DNA of 64,000 nt from Balamuthia mandrillaris. Its lineage: Eukaryota; Discosea; Longamoebia; Balamuthiidae. Below the pieces are notes generated by a model. The model ran no database searches. It saw only the letters and a program-made list of their open reading frames with translations, and had not been told where the DNA came from. Below are positions 1 through 8,384 of the stretch, one piece after another; position 1 is the first letter of the stretch; the number at the start of each line of letters is the position of its first letter. Both the position numbers and the translations under genes were made by a program. The stretch is taken from assembly GCA_031835245.1 (NCBI GenBank), contig JAVKOQ010000029.1, positions 62,001 to 126,000 on the forward strand, written 5' to 3'.

Positions 1-1088
1 TTACTTGCTTACGAAGAGAAGTGGAACACTATTACCACCACCAAGAACATGTAGAACAGCAAAAACAAAGCTATCGTCAACAAAAAGAGCAACTCAAAGC
101 TCAAACAGAAGGCATTCTTGTGTTGGACTACAAAGAAACTCTTCGCCTAGGACAGAGTCTGGATGAAGAAACACGAACCTTCTATAAACAGCCACAACGA
201 GCAGTCTTTGGTGCTGTTCTCTTGTACCGGGAGGCAGAGGGACAACCTTTGCGTATGCACTACTTTGATGTGGTGTCTGCTGTGCTGATGAATAACTCTT
301 GGATCACGGTGCGATGGCTAAGGGAGATCTTCGCATGTCCTGAATGGAAGCAGTTCAACTTCAAAACGATACATGTGTGGATGGACAATGGACCGAGCCA
401 CTTTCGTACAGGAGAGACCTTCTTTTATTTTCTTTCAATGATGTGTAAAGACGCTGGCATTGCTGATAAGCTCTCTATCAACTTTTATGCAGATAACCAC
501 GGCAAGAGTATCTGTGACTGTCACTTCTCCATGGTATCGAAGGCTGTTTCCAAGTGGACTAAACATCAAAACGAAGAGGGCATCAACAACGAACTGTGGA
601 CATCACAGGACCTCAAGGCTTGCCTTGACCAGAAGTTCTCCGAGTGGCAAGAGCAAACAAAACAAAAAAACAAACGATGAAGAAAAAGCACAAAGCCAAA
701 GAAGGAGTGGAATTACTCTGTGTTGATTCGTGATGATACTCCTCTTACCACCAACTCCTCTCACTCTTCTTACAATCAAGCTCTTCCTAACGACTTGAAA
801 GTGTATCATCACTTCCTCATCTTCGCCAATCCATCCTATCAGCCTTCATCTTCACTTCCAGAAACAGTCCTTGCCGCTATTTGGTCCAGTCATACAACTC
901 TCACGCCTGTAAAACTCAAGTACAAGCACACCTCTCCACCTCTTCTCTCAAGCGCTCAATTTCTCCACCAACTTTGTGGACTGTTGGAAAAGGTTTGCTG
1001 GCCCGTGAAGCAAAGCGTCGAAGAATACTGCAAGGTTAGTAATGCTAAGTTTATTTATTTTAAAATATTAACAGTTGTCTTTTGTTAA
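1..1088 (+). mobile_element. Transposase-like gene fragment (DDE-type), 5'-truncated by window edge, with an in-frame stop
   Basis: The frame is open from the window edge (no ATG before residue 1), so the start lies outside. It carries HVWMDNGPSHF near 376-408 and INFYADNHGKSICDCHF near 475-525. The D-x-GP-x-HF and HGK-x-x-CD spacing is what I associate with eukaryotic DDE-type transposon proteins. A TGA at 678-680 interrupts the frame. The same frame then stays open for another 135 codons, with protein-like composition (YHHFLIFANPSYQ near 810-845), up to 1088. At 1032-1037 there is a GTTAGT donor-like site, so the second part may be spliced to something downstream. Either this is a decaying element with one nonsense mutation, or two proteins are made. 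The transposase assignment rests on motif memory only; the family name is uncertain. Confidence 0.5.
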
Positions 1089-1121
1089 ATAGACACACAT
1101 AGCAAGGAAGAACAAAGATAC

Positions 1122-1500
1122 ATGAACCCAAATGCAAATGAAAACACAAACAAAAACGAATACAGAAACCAAAACGGAAACAAAAACGAAAACGGAAACA
1201 AAAATGAAAACAGAAATGAAAACGAAAACGGAAACAGAAACACAAACATAAATGAAAACGAAAACAAAAACGAAAATGGAAATGGAAAAAAAAACAGAAA
1301 CGAAAACAAAAACAAATACGAAAACGAAAACGGAAACAAAAACGAAAACGGAAACAAAAACGAAAACAGAAACGAAAACAAAAATGAAAACGAAAATGGA
1401 AACAAAAACAGAAATGGAAACAAAAACGGAAACAAAACCAGGAACAGCAATAGAAACTCAAACAAAAACGAAAAAGAAAAAGAAAAAGAAAAAGAACTGA
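1122..1500. repeat. A-rich low-complexity tract of AAAACG/GAAAAC-type units
   Basis: A degenerate array of 6-nt purine-rich units (AAAACG, GAAAAC, GGAAAC). All forward frames translate to Asn/Lys/Glu/Thr mixtures and the reverse frames to Phe/Leu/Arg mixtures. The long open frames here are therefore a by-product of composition and I do not call them genes. Confidence 0.8.
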
Positions 1501-1501
1501 A

Positions 1502-2041
1502 CAAGAAAAAACAAGAGAAAGAAACAAAAAAGAACAACAAAGAACAAAAAAAATCAAACAAAAACAAAAAAAGAATCCAACATCAACAAAAACAAAACCA
1601 CAAACCAAAAAAAAGAAAAAACCAAAAAAAAAGAAAAACCAAAAAGAAAAAACACAAAGAGAACAAGAGTGCTGGATGAGAGATAAAGAAATTGATGATT
1701 GGGTAGCATCAATAACGCAACTAAAAGAAGCAGAAGAAACAGAAGAAGAAAAAGAAGAAAGGCAAAGAGAGCAAGAGAGTCAGATGCGAAATCAAGAAAT
1801 TGACAATTGGGTAACACAACTTCCACAATCTACAGAAGACCTAATGGAACTAGAAGATCAACCAGAGCGGACAGACCAAGGATCAGTGCTAAACCCACTC
1901 ACAATACATCCAGATAATATCCTTTTCCCTTTCTTTGCTTTGTCTACACCATCCTATTCTTTTAGCTTTCCTAAAGATCCAAATTTTATTTTGCCTTCGC
2001 TTCAATCAATGGACCTTGAAACAGCGATGGACTGGCAATGA
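1502..2041 (+). CDS. Hypothetical acidic protein or exon with an internal 36-codon duplication
   Basis: This frame is open from about 1502 to the TGA ending at 2041. Its first part is Lys/Gln-rich repeat sequence. From about 1661 it encodes two related blocks: QECWMRDKEIDDWV and, 36 codons later, QESQMRNQEIDNWV, separated by a Glu-rich spacer. The C-terminal third (LNPLTIHPDN onward) is ordinary-looking sequence without repeats. I recognise no family. The only ATG upstream of the first block is the one inside it (1676), so the piece may be an exon, possibly joined to the transposase-like gene through the donor-like site near 1032. It could also be a chance frame in repeat DNA. Confidence 0.25.
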   Translation, partial: QEKTRERNKKEQQRTKKIKQKQKKNPTSTKTKPQTKKKKKPKKKKNQKEKTQREQECWMRDKEIDDWVASITQLKEAEETEEEKEERQREQESQMRNQEIDNWVTQLPQSTEDLMELEDQPERTDQGSVLNPLTIHPDNILFPFFALSTPSYSFSFPKDPNFILPSLQSMDLETAMDWQ

Positions 2042-2139
2042 ATCACCCCAAAAAGAGCATCCAAAACGGCCTTCTCTCTTGCTCTTATTCTCTCTGTCTT
2101 CTTGACCCTGTGATAGTGGAGAGAAGAAAGGGAATGGTG

Positions 2140-2309
2140 GTGATGAAGATGGGGATGGCAGTGGCAGTGGCAGTGGCGGTGGTGGTGGCGGCGATGGCGA
2201 TGGCGATGGCGGTGACGGCGGCGGCGGTGGCGGCAGTGGTGGTGGCGATGGCGATGGCGATGGCGCTGGCGATGGCGATGGCGATGGCGATGGCGATGGC
2301 GATGGCGAT

Positions 2310-2344
<35 letters not shown>

Positions 2345-2450
2345 TGGCGATGGCGATGGCGATGGCGGTGACGGTGGCAATACTGATGGCAATGGTGGTG
2401 GCGAAGGCGATGATGATGGTGATGATGATGGTGATGATGATGGCGATGAT
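2140..2450. repeat. GATGGC-type hexanucleotide array
   Basis: About 300 bp built from GATGGC, GACGGC and GGTGGC units, grading into GATGATGGT units near 2400-2450. Every frame on both strands is open (Met-Ala, Pro-Ser or Ile-Ala dipeptide runs), so open frames across it are not evidence of genes. Confidence 0.9.
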
Positions 2451-2676
2451 GTCCGTGAATGGTAGATAGTGGATAGTGATGGCAAAGGGTAGTAAGAATT
2501 GGGACAAAGCAAAGGGGATGACGGAAGTAGAGGGGAAGAAGGGAGAAGAGAGGAGAAACCGGACATGCTGTGGATGTTTCTCTTTTGGTTTGGTTCTGCT
2601 ACGCCTTGCTTGGGACATTGGTTGAGGTAAGTACCACAATTGAAGTCAAAGAATAGAAATAGCAAAGGCAGAAAAG

Positions 2677-2712
<36 letters not shown>

Positions 2713-2883
2713 GAGAGGAGGAGGAAGAGAGAATAAAAAAACAAAACAAAAAGGAAAAAGAGAAGAGAAAGAAAGAAGGAGAACAAAAGAGAAGAAAAGC
2801 AAAACCATCACCACCAAATTAGGAGGGAACATGCCATCACTATCCACTATCTACCATTCACGGACATCATCGCCATCATCATC
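2433..2883. repeat. 52-bp perfect inverted repeat (arms 2433-2484 and 2832-2883)
   Basis: The arm at 2832-2883 is the exact reverse complement of 2433-2484. Each arm combines about 30 bp of unique sequence (containing GTCCGTGAATGGTAG on the plus strand of the left arm) with the edge of a GATGATGGC array. The arrays continue outward from both arms with imperfect matching. The 347-bp interval between the arms contains a (GA)n run (about 2681-2709) and no gene that I can support. Confidence 0.9.
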
Positions 2884-3183
2884 GCCATCATCATCGCCAT
2901 CATCATCGCCATCATCATCACCACTGCTATTGTCACCGCCACCATCGCCGCCACCATCACCGCCACCGTCACCGTCACCGTCACCGCCACCGCCACCGCC
3001 ACCGCCACCGCCATCGCCATCGCCATTGCCACAAAAGGAACGTCATCACTTTATTCTTCTTTACTACAACTGCTCTCTATTAACCAAGACTTTCTGTTTC
3101 TCTCTTTTTCTCTTTTTCTTTTTTATCTTTCTCTCTTTGTTTTTTTTTTTGTTTGTCTTTTAGTATGAACCCAAGCAAATAAG

Positions 3184-3209
3184 GGTGTGTTTCAAATTTG
3201 AAACACACC
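3184..3209. repeat. 26-bp perfect palindrome
   Basis: The sequence starting GGTGTGTTTCAAA is followed directly by its exact reverse complement, giving a spacer-free 26-bp palindrome. It stands alone in otherwise ordinary AT-rich DNA between the repeat block and the ABC-F gene. Confidence 0.95.
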
Positions 3210-4166
3210 GTCAGTGTAAGTAAAACCACAGGTTGATATTGTTCTTTTATAAAACATTACAGCTTGTAAGACAGAAGATTTCAGAGCTCAAGCCGTTCAA
3301 TTGGAAGAAAGCCTTCACTTAACTTCAAGGTAGGTTACCATGAGTTTTTTTACAAGGTCTGTTTGCTGAACTTAAGCTGACAACAACAGCTTAGGCAGAA
3401 TCTATTTGAAGTGTGAAGAGCTATTGCATAGCAGAGGAGCTTTGCTCAACAGCGAAAAAGACTGCTCAGTGCTACCCTGAGCGAGAAGTGAGAAAGCAAA
3501 AACGAATGGGCACCCAAAAGAATGAAGGGGCAAAACCGGGAAAGGAAAAAAAGGACAGAGCAAAAAAGGGAAAAATGGACAGGAATAAGGTCATGTCGTC
3601 CTGTAAAACACATTTAGGGGGATTCAATTTATTGGAGGGGTCATGCTGCATTTTTGATTGAAGGGACGAATTTTTCCCAATATCATTGCTTTTCAGTCAA
3701 TGAAAGTATGTTCTTAAAAATTCATATTATCCTGATAAATACTTTGCAAGTCACATTCAGAGGACGCTAGAAGAGAAATTTGTGCAAGACGGAGGAAGCA
3801 CACGATCATGTTCACAATTGTTCACCCAAGCAAAGAGTCAGCTAGTGTTGACTGTTGAGTGCATCTCATCCGCTTCTGAGTCCTCCTCTGTTTGCGCCAT
3901 CATTGCCGCCTGTGCCTTGCGAGGTTGGAGGTCTCCCTCCTTGTCAAGTGGGCGCTCTCTCCCTCCTCTCTGGTCAACGCTTCGGCTTCTCCTCTCTGTC
4001 TCGGAAAACGCCAAAACTCTCCACGCGAGCACACAAACACGTCTACGTACGAAGGTCCCGCCCCTTCCCGCTCCTCTCTGCCCTCTCCGTTCACATTCCC
4101 CTCGATCAATACCTCCTGCTTTGCTTTCTCTATTATTCAACGCTTAGGCACCAGCCAATTGGATCG
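3210..4166. other. Intergenic stretch upstream of the ABC-F gene
   Basis: I see no supported gene. The ABC-F frame is open back to about 3855 without an ATG. The 312 nt before its start are Ser/Arg/Pro-rich in that frame and could be a spliced-in leader or plain 5'UTR. Confidence 0.4.
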
Positions 4167-5906
4167 ATGTTGCGTCTCACCTCCTTCTCCCTCTCCATCT
4201 CCTCTGCTCCACTCCTCGACTCTGTCGACGCTGTTCTCGTCCAAGGGGAAATCGTCGGTCTCGTTGGGCAGAATGGCAGTGGGAAGTCGACCCTCTTGAA
4301 GGTTCTCGCTGCAGCCGATGATGGCAGTGGGGCTGACGAGTCTCCTCACGAACAACAATATTGGTTGGTGTCCTCAGGCCGCATCGAGGGCTCTCTTTCC
4401 CCCAAGGAGCGTCCTCCCGGCTCAGTTCTCCTCGTCAATCAGGACACACTCTCCTGGAAGTCGCTCTTTCCCTGCCTCGACCTGGACGAGGAGGAGATCT
4501 GCGCGATGGTGCTCCAGGACGTTCTCGACCTCGCCATCGCCGAGGGAGATTGGAATCAAGTGGAGGAGGAGAAAACGTGGCAACGATTGAAGGCCGCAGC
4601 AGACGATGCGCTCCATTGGAGTCTCTCCCACTACGACGAAACGCCCATCAGTCGTCTCTCCCCTGGCTCTGCCGTCCGTGCCTACCTCGCCATCGCATTG
4701 CATCGTCCAGAGGTGGAACTGTTACTCCTCGACGAGCCAACGAATCACCTCGACCTCCCGAGCATTCTCTGGTTTGAACGATCGCTCCTTGCGAGCCACA
4801 AGACTGCCATCATTGTCTCTCACGACGAAGCCTTCCTCGATGCTGTTGCTCAGCGTGTGTGGGAGATTGACCGATACTCTCACACTCTCACTGTCACAAC
4901 CTCAACTTACTCGGCATTCAAGCACGCCAAGCTGAGGGCCAAGGAACAACAAAAACACGACTACGAGGAGCAGCAGAAGCGGCACCAGCGCCTTTCTTTA
5001 GCGGCGGAGAAGCTGAAGTTGGCGAGCAAAGCAGGAGAGAAGTTCGTCTCCTCAGACCACGACCTTCTCCAGAGGGATTTCTTCCGCGAAAGGGCCGGAC
5101 GGTCTGGGTCGAAAGCTGCTGCGTTGGAGAAGGCAATAGAGAAGGAGGAGAAGATTGAGAAGGTGCAGGAGCACGTCCCCCTGCAGTTGAAGTTTGACCC
5201 TTTGGCTGCGGGGATGGACAGCTCCATCCAAGCCGCATCGCTGCAACTCGGTTTCCCCAAGAAGGGCGATGGGGACTTTGTCCATCTCCCACTCCCGCCT
5301 ATCTCTCTCCGATTCGACTTTGGAGAACGTGTAGCCATTATCGGTTATAATGGCATCGGCAAGAGCACCCTCCTTCGCACCCTCACGGGAGACCTCCAAC
5401 CTGTCTCTGGTTCTGTTGCGGTTGGCCGTGCTCTTCTCATTGGCAATCTCATGCAAGAGCACCAATCATTGCCAAGGGACAAGACACCTCGCCAATATCT
5501 TGCAGCCCTCACAGGCCTCCAGCCTTTCACCGCTGGCAGTCGCGTCATTCGCTACGGGCTCACTCTCCACCAAGTCGATTCTCCAATCTCAGAACTCAAC
5601 CCTGGAGCCCGCGCCCGTCTTCTCCTCGCCACTTTTGCTTGGCGAAAGGTCAATGCGCTCATTTTAGACGAGCCTACGAATCATCTCGATGAGGAAGCTG
5701 TGCACGAGGTTGTGGCCTCTCTCAACTCCTTTGCAGGGACAATTGTTGCTGTCTCTCACGACCGCCACTTCCTCGATTCACTTCGCCTCACACGGACTCT
5801 CTCCCTCTCTTCGTCTGGGTTGGAGGAGATTGACTCCGTTGCACATTTTGTCAATGACACAATGGAAGCTGTGGATAAGGTTGTCTCTATAAGCTTTGCT
5901 CATTGA
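4167..5906 (+). CDS. ABC-F family ATPase (twin ATP-binding cassettes, no membrane domain)
   Basis: A single uninterrupted frame of 579 residues from the first in-frame ATG (4167). Cassette 1 has Walker A GQNGSGKST (about residues 34-42) and Walker B LLLLDEPTNHLD. Cassette 2 has Walker A GYNGIGKST and Walker B ALILDEPTNHLD. A charged, helical linker (HDYEEQQKRHQRLS onward) sits between them and there are no transmembrane segments, which is the ABC-F plan of ribosome-associated translation factors. Both signature motifs are unusual: ISRLSPGS and ISELNPGA instead of LSGGQ/E; LSPG-type signatures are known to me from some bacterial ABC-F proteins. The gene has no introns and its codons end strongly in C, unlike the split genes further right. 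This suggests a bacterial or organellar ancestry (inference). The exact substrate or role cannot be read from sequence. Confidence 0.85.
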   Translation: MLRLTSFSLSISSAPLLDSVDAVLVQGEIVGLVGQNGSGKSTLLKVLAAADDGSGADESPHEQQYWLVSSGRIEGSLSPKERPPGSVLLVNQDTLSWKSLFPCLDLDEEEICAMVLQDVLDLAIAEGDWNQVEEEKTWQRLKAAADDALHWSLSHYDETPISRLSPGSAVRAYLAIALHRPEVELLLLDEPTNHLDLPSILWFERSLLASHKTAIIVSHDEAFLDAVAQRVWEIDRYSHTLTVTTSTYSAFKHAKLRAKEQQKHDYEEQQKRHQRLSLAAEKLKLASKAGEKFVSSDHDLLQRDFFRERAGRSGSKAAALEKAIEKEEKIEKVQEHVPLQLKFDPLAAGMDSSIQAASLQLGFPKKGDGDFVHLPLPPISLRFDFGERVAIIGYNGIGKSTLLRTLTGDLQPVSGSVAVGRALLIGNLMQEHQSLPRDKTPRQYLAALTGLQPFTAGSRVIRYGLTLHQVDSPISELNPGARARLLLATFAWRKVNALILDEPTNHLDEEAVHEVVASLNSFAGTIVAVSHDRHFLDSLRLTRTLSLSSSGLEEIDSVAHFVNDTMEAVDKVVSISFAH

Positions 5907-6169
5907 AGCTGAAAAACAATTCATTGATCTATCTATCTCTTTGCTGAGCAGACGTCGAGATATGACAAACCCCCCACTCCCCCGTCTCCCTTGGTGTCAA
6001 TTTTTTTCCATCATCAAAAAATGTAGTCACCGAGTGGGGCAAAGCGGACATCAACGAGATAGGCAAGCTGTGATCGCTTTTTTACTCTACATGCACTTAC
6101 CACCTCCTCCTATTCCACCTCCGGCTGATTATCTTTTTTCCCTTTCACTTTCCTTTTGCTTTAGAAACA

Positions 6170-7738
6170 TTACATAGCAAGAACATAGCTGCTCATCAAA
6201 GGCACTTTCATCATGTGTTTAGGGTTGTGGTCTTCAATAAAGGCGGCCACCTGGTCATGAAACCAAGCCACTGATGGGTCAGGTAGTCCTATTTGTGCCA
6301 TATATATAAGCATCTGCAACCAGCGCTCAATTCCACCTCGCTTGTATCGTTCCCAGCACTCCTCCAAAGGGAAGGTGTGCTCACAAATTCCCTTCTCCAC
6401 TAGGCGGCGGTGGTATCCTTTAAAGATTCGGTGCTCATGCTTGCGTCGTAGCTTGATTGTGGCGTTGCTAATCATAAACTGGGCAATATCAGTAAAAGGG
6501 CAGAAAATGCCCACTTCCGACCAATCCACCATGTACACATTCTCATTGCTACCTCTGGGCTGTTTCTCATCAGGCACCCAAAGGATATTAGCTGCATGAA
6601 AGTCGCCATGACAAAGCGTGAATGGTGTGTTGGCGGATGTGACATCAAAGCTCTGTCGAAATGATTCCCAGCTCGTAGCAGCCAGTGAGTCCTCTATCGA
6701 TCGTATGACCGTTTCACTCCACTTCACACTCGTTTTCTTCTGTTGTATGGATTCGAGGAGAGTTCTCCATTTGCGCCTCATGCCTTCCACTGCGAGCTCC
6801 CACCTGGCACGGTCACGCCCCTTGAGCCAATCTGCTGCCTTAAGCCAAGAGTGTTCAAGAAGCTTTTCATCACGCCAGAAGGCCGCATGAACATCCGCCA
6901 TTGCGACGAAAACCTCCTCCAGCATTTGAACGCCCACTTCCTCCGTTTGCAGTAGCTTAGGGAAGTTCTTCACCGGACCCCAACATTGATTGCCAAGCAC
7001 ATGACTTCCCAGGCAAGCCTCTCGATGGGAGAGATCCTCCATCACTAGCACGTAGTCGCCAGTGAAGTAAGAGCCCTCAGCGTGGTAGATGCGAGGAACC
7101 ACTGAACGAACCGCAGCACATTCTGAGACAGAGCCGAGAGCCCGTGGTGCTTGGTAAGAGGCGAATCCATGATAGAAGTGGGCCTCGCGCGCGCTGCCCA
7201 GAAGGATGGACGAGAGACGCTTTGTGAAATCAGGAGCAAGCGTCTTCACCACGAACGAGTGAGGGCGTAGAGTTGGACTTTCGGGAACATTATCAGAAGA
7301 TGTGCTGCCGTCATCAGCCCATGTGAGGTGCAGCCTGAACATGGAGCCATTCAGACCGCCTCCGAGACCCTTGCCGGACACCTCCACGCATTTAAGTTCG
7401 CTTCGTGCCTCCTCGTAGGGAAGAAAACTTTGTGTCCACTTGAGCAGCTCCGATGCCGACGGCATGGGCGTGAAGGTCGAACCAGAACCCGTCGTAGCTA
7501 GCGCGCTCGAGATACGACACGGCACTGTGCCAGCCGCCCACCGGCAGCCCACATGCGCTCTGAGCCAGCACCACCTGTAGAGGAGGACATAGTGCCACGC
7601 TGCTACCGTAGCAGAGAGTCGGCGACGGCAGAACAGGATGCGCCATGCCAATAGCGCCAAAGGGACAGCAAGAAGGGCTGGAACCAACAACGACAACAAC
7701 AAGGAGAAGGGGAAGGAGGACCAGGTGGCGGCCAGCAT
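6170..7738 (-). CDS. EcKinase/aminoglycoside-phosphotransferase-like kinase with an N-terminal membrane segment
   Basis: One intronless frame of 522 residues starting at the ATG at 7738; the frame is open further upstream but only from non-ATG codons. The N-terminus (SFPFSLLLSLLVPALLAV) is a hydrophobic segment, probably an anchor. The kinase core shows CHGDFHAANILW, the catalytic HGDxHxxN loop, followed by VYMVDWSEVG with the metal-binding Asp. This order fits the APH fold and the EcKinase/DUF1679 group (choline-kinase-like small-molecule kinases). The substrate is unknown. The stop lies 263 bp from the stop of the ABC-F gene, tail to tail. A 25-bp duplication (about 7740-7797) just upstream of the chosen start encodes a doubled NNNKWSA if translation begins higher up. 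Confidence 0.75.
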   Translation of the reverse strand: MLAATWSSFPFSLLLSLLVPALLAVPLALLAWRILFCRRRLSATVAAWHYVLLYRWCWLRAHVGCRWAAGTVPCRISSALATTGSGSTFTPMPSASELLKWTQSFLPYEEARSELKCVEVSGKGLGGGLNGSMFRLHLTWADDGSTSSDNVPESPTLRPHSFVVKTLAPDFTKRLSSILLGSAREAHFYHGFASYQAPRALGSVSECAAVRSVVPRIYHAEGSYFTGDYVLVMEDLSHREACLGSHVLGNQCWGPVKNFPKLLQTEEVGVQMLEEVFVAMADVHAAFWRDEKLLEHSWLKAADWLKGRDRARWELAVEGMRRKWRTLLESIQQKKTSVKWSETVIRSIEDSLAATSWESFRQSFDVTSANTPFTLCHGDFHAANILWVPDEKQPRGSNENVYMVDWSEVGIFCPFTDIAQFMISNATIKLRRKHEHRIFKGYHRRLVEKGICEHTFPLEECWERYKRGGIERWLQMLIYMAQIGLPDPSVAWFHDQVAAFIEDHNPKHMMKVPLMSSYVLAM

Positions 7739-8060
7739 GGAGGCGGACCACTTGTTGTTGTTTTGGGCGGACCACTTGTTGTTGTTTGGGGCGGAAGAAG
7801 ATGCCCGTGACGGCACGAACAGGACAAAACCTACTACTCCTCAAGCACATCTCCAGGGATTTAATGAGCCCCTCCCTCCTCTCCCCCGCCCCCCCGCAAG
7901 GCGCAACCAACCACAACACAAAGAGAAAGAGACACACAACTGCCGAGTTTAGCAGCAGGGCGGTTCTAGCCTACCACACCTAGCCTCGCACCCCCCGTTT
8001 CAGCTCTTGCCTTCCATTTCAGCCTTATTTGCTCCAACCATCCTGGAACCAAGCCTGCGG

Positions 8061-8243
8061 ATGGAGCCACCTGCAACGGAGGAAGCAGCGACGGAGAACG
8101 TGGAGATTATTGAAGAAAACAAAGTTACGAGTCCCAACCCGCTGTATGGATCCCGTGAGCTCTTGAAGAGGATGGGCAAAGGAAAGCAAACGCAAAAAGA
8201 TCCAGAACCAGACAAGAAACCAGACGAGACGCAACCCTCCTGA
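8061..8243 (+). CDS. Hypothetical 60-residue protein
   Basis: A short ATG-initiated frame: acidic N-terminal half (EEAATENVEIIEENK), basic C-terminal half (ELLKRMGKGKQTQK). It lies between the start of the EcKinase-like gene and the 3' end of the RasGAP gene. No family is recognised. Composition is protein-like but the length alone does not establish it as a gene. Confidence 0.3.
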   Translation: MEPPATEEAATENVEIIEENKVTSPNPLYGSRELLKRMGKGKQTQKDPEPDKKPDETQPS

Positions 8244-8384
8244 AAACCTTTTCCTTGACCAACTTTTTGCGGTGTGGGGGTAATCTTTGGAATTTATTGT
8301 GATTTTTTGTTACTTTCATTTATTGGTTGGGGTCGGGTTCACACCTTTGGCCCCTTGTAATCTAAATCTCATTTTTGTCCCAAC

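Noticed and set aside
1060-1608. Long minus-strand frames rich in Phe/Arg/Cys or Phe/Ser/Leu
   Set aside because: Products of the A-rich hexamer array; all frames are open and the residues are a two- or three-letter code of the repeat.
1917-1926. ATATCCTTTT resembling a U12 5' splice site
   Set aside because: No branch site or AC/AG end at suitable distance, and no gene model that needs an intron here.
2006-2749. 247-residue minus-strand frame of Pro/Ser repeats
   Set aside because: Arises from the GATGGC array and the inverted-repeat arm; no non-repetitive domain.
2433-2883. CRISPR array or integron-like repeats
   Set aside because: Only two inverted arms plus microsatellites; no regular repeat-spacer pattern, and the genome is eukaryotic.
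3855-4166. N-terminal extension of the ABC-F protein
   Set aside because: The frame is open but starts from TTG; no ATG. Kept as possible leader, not as coding.
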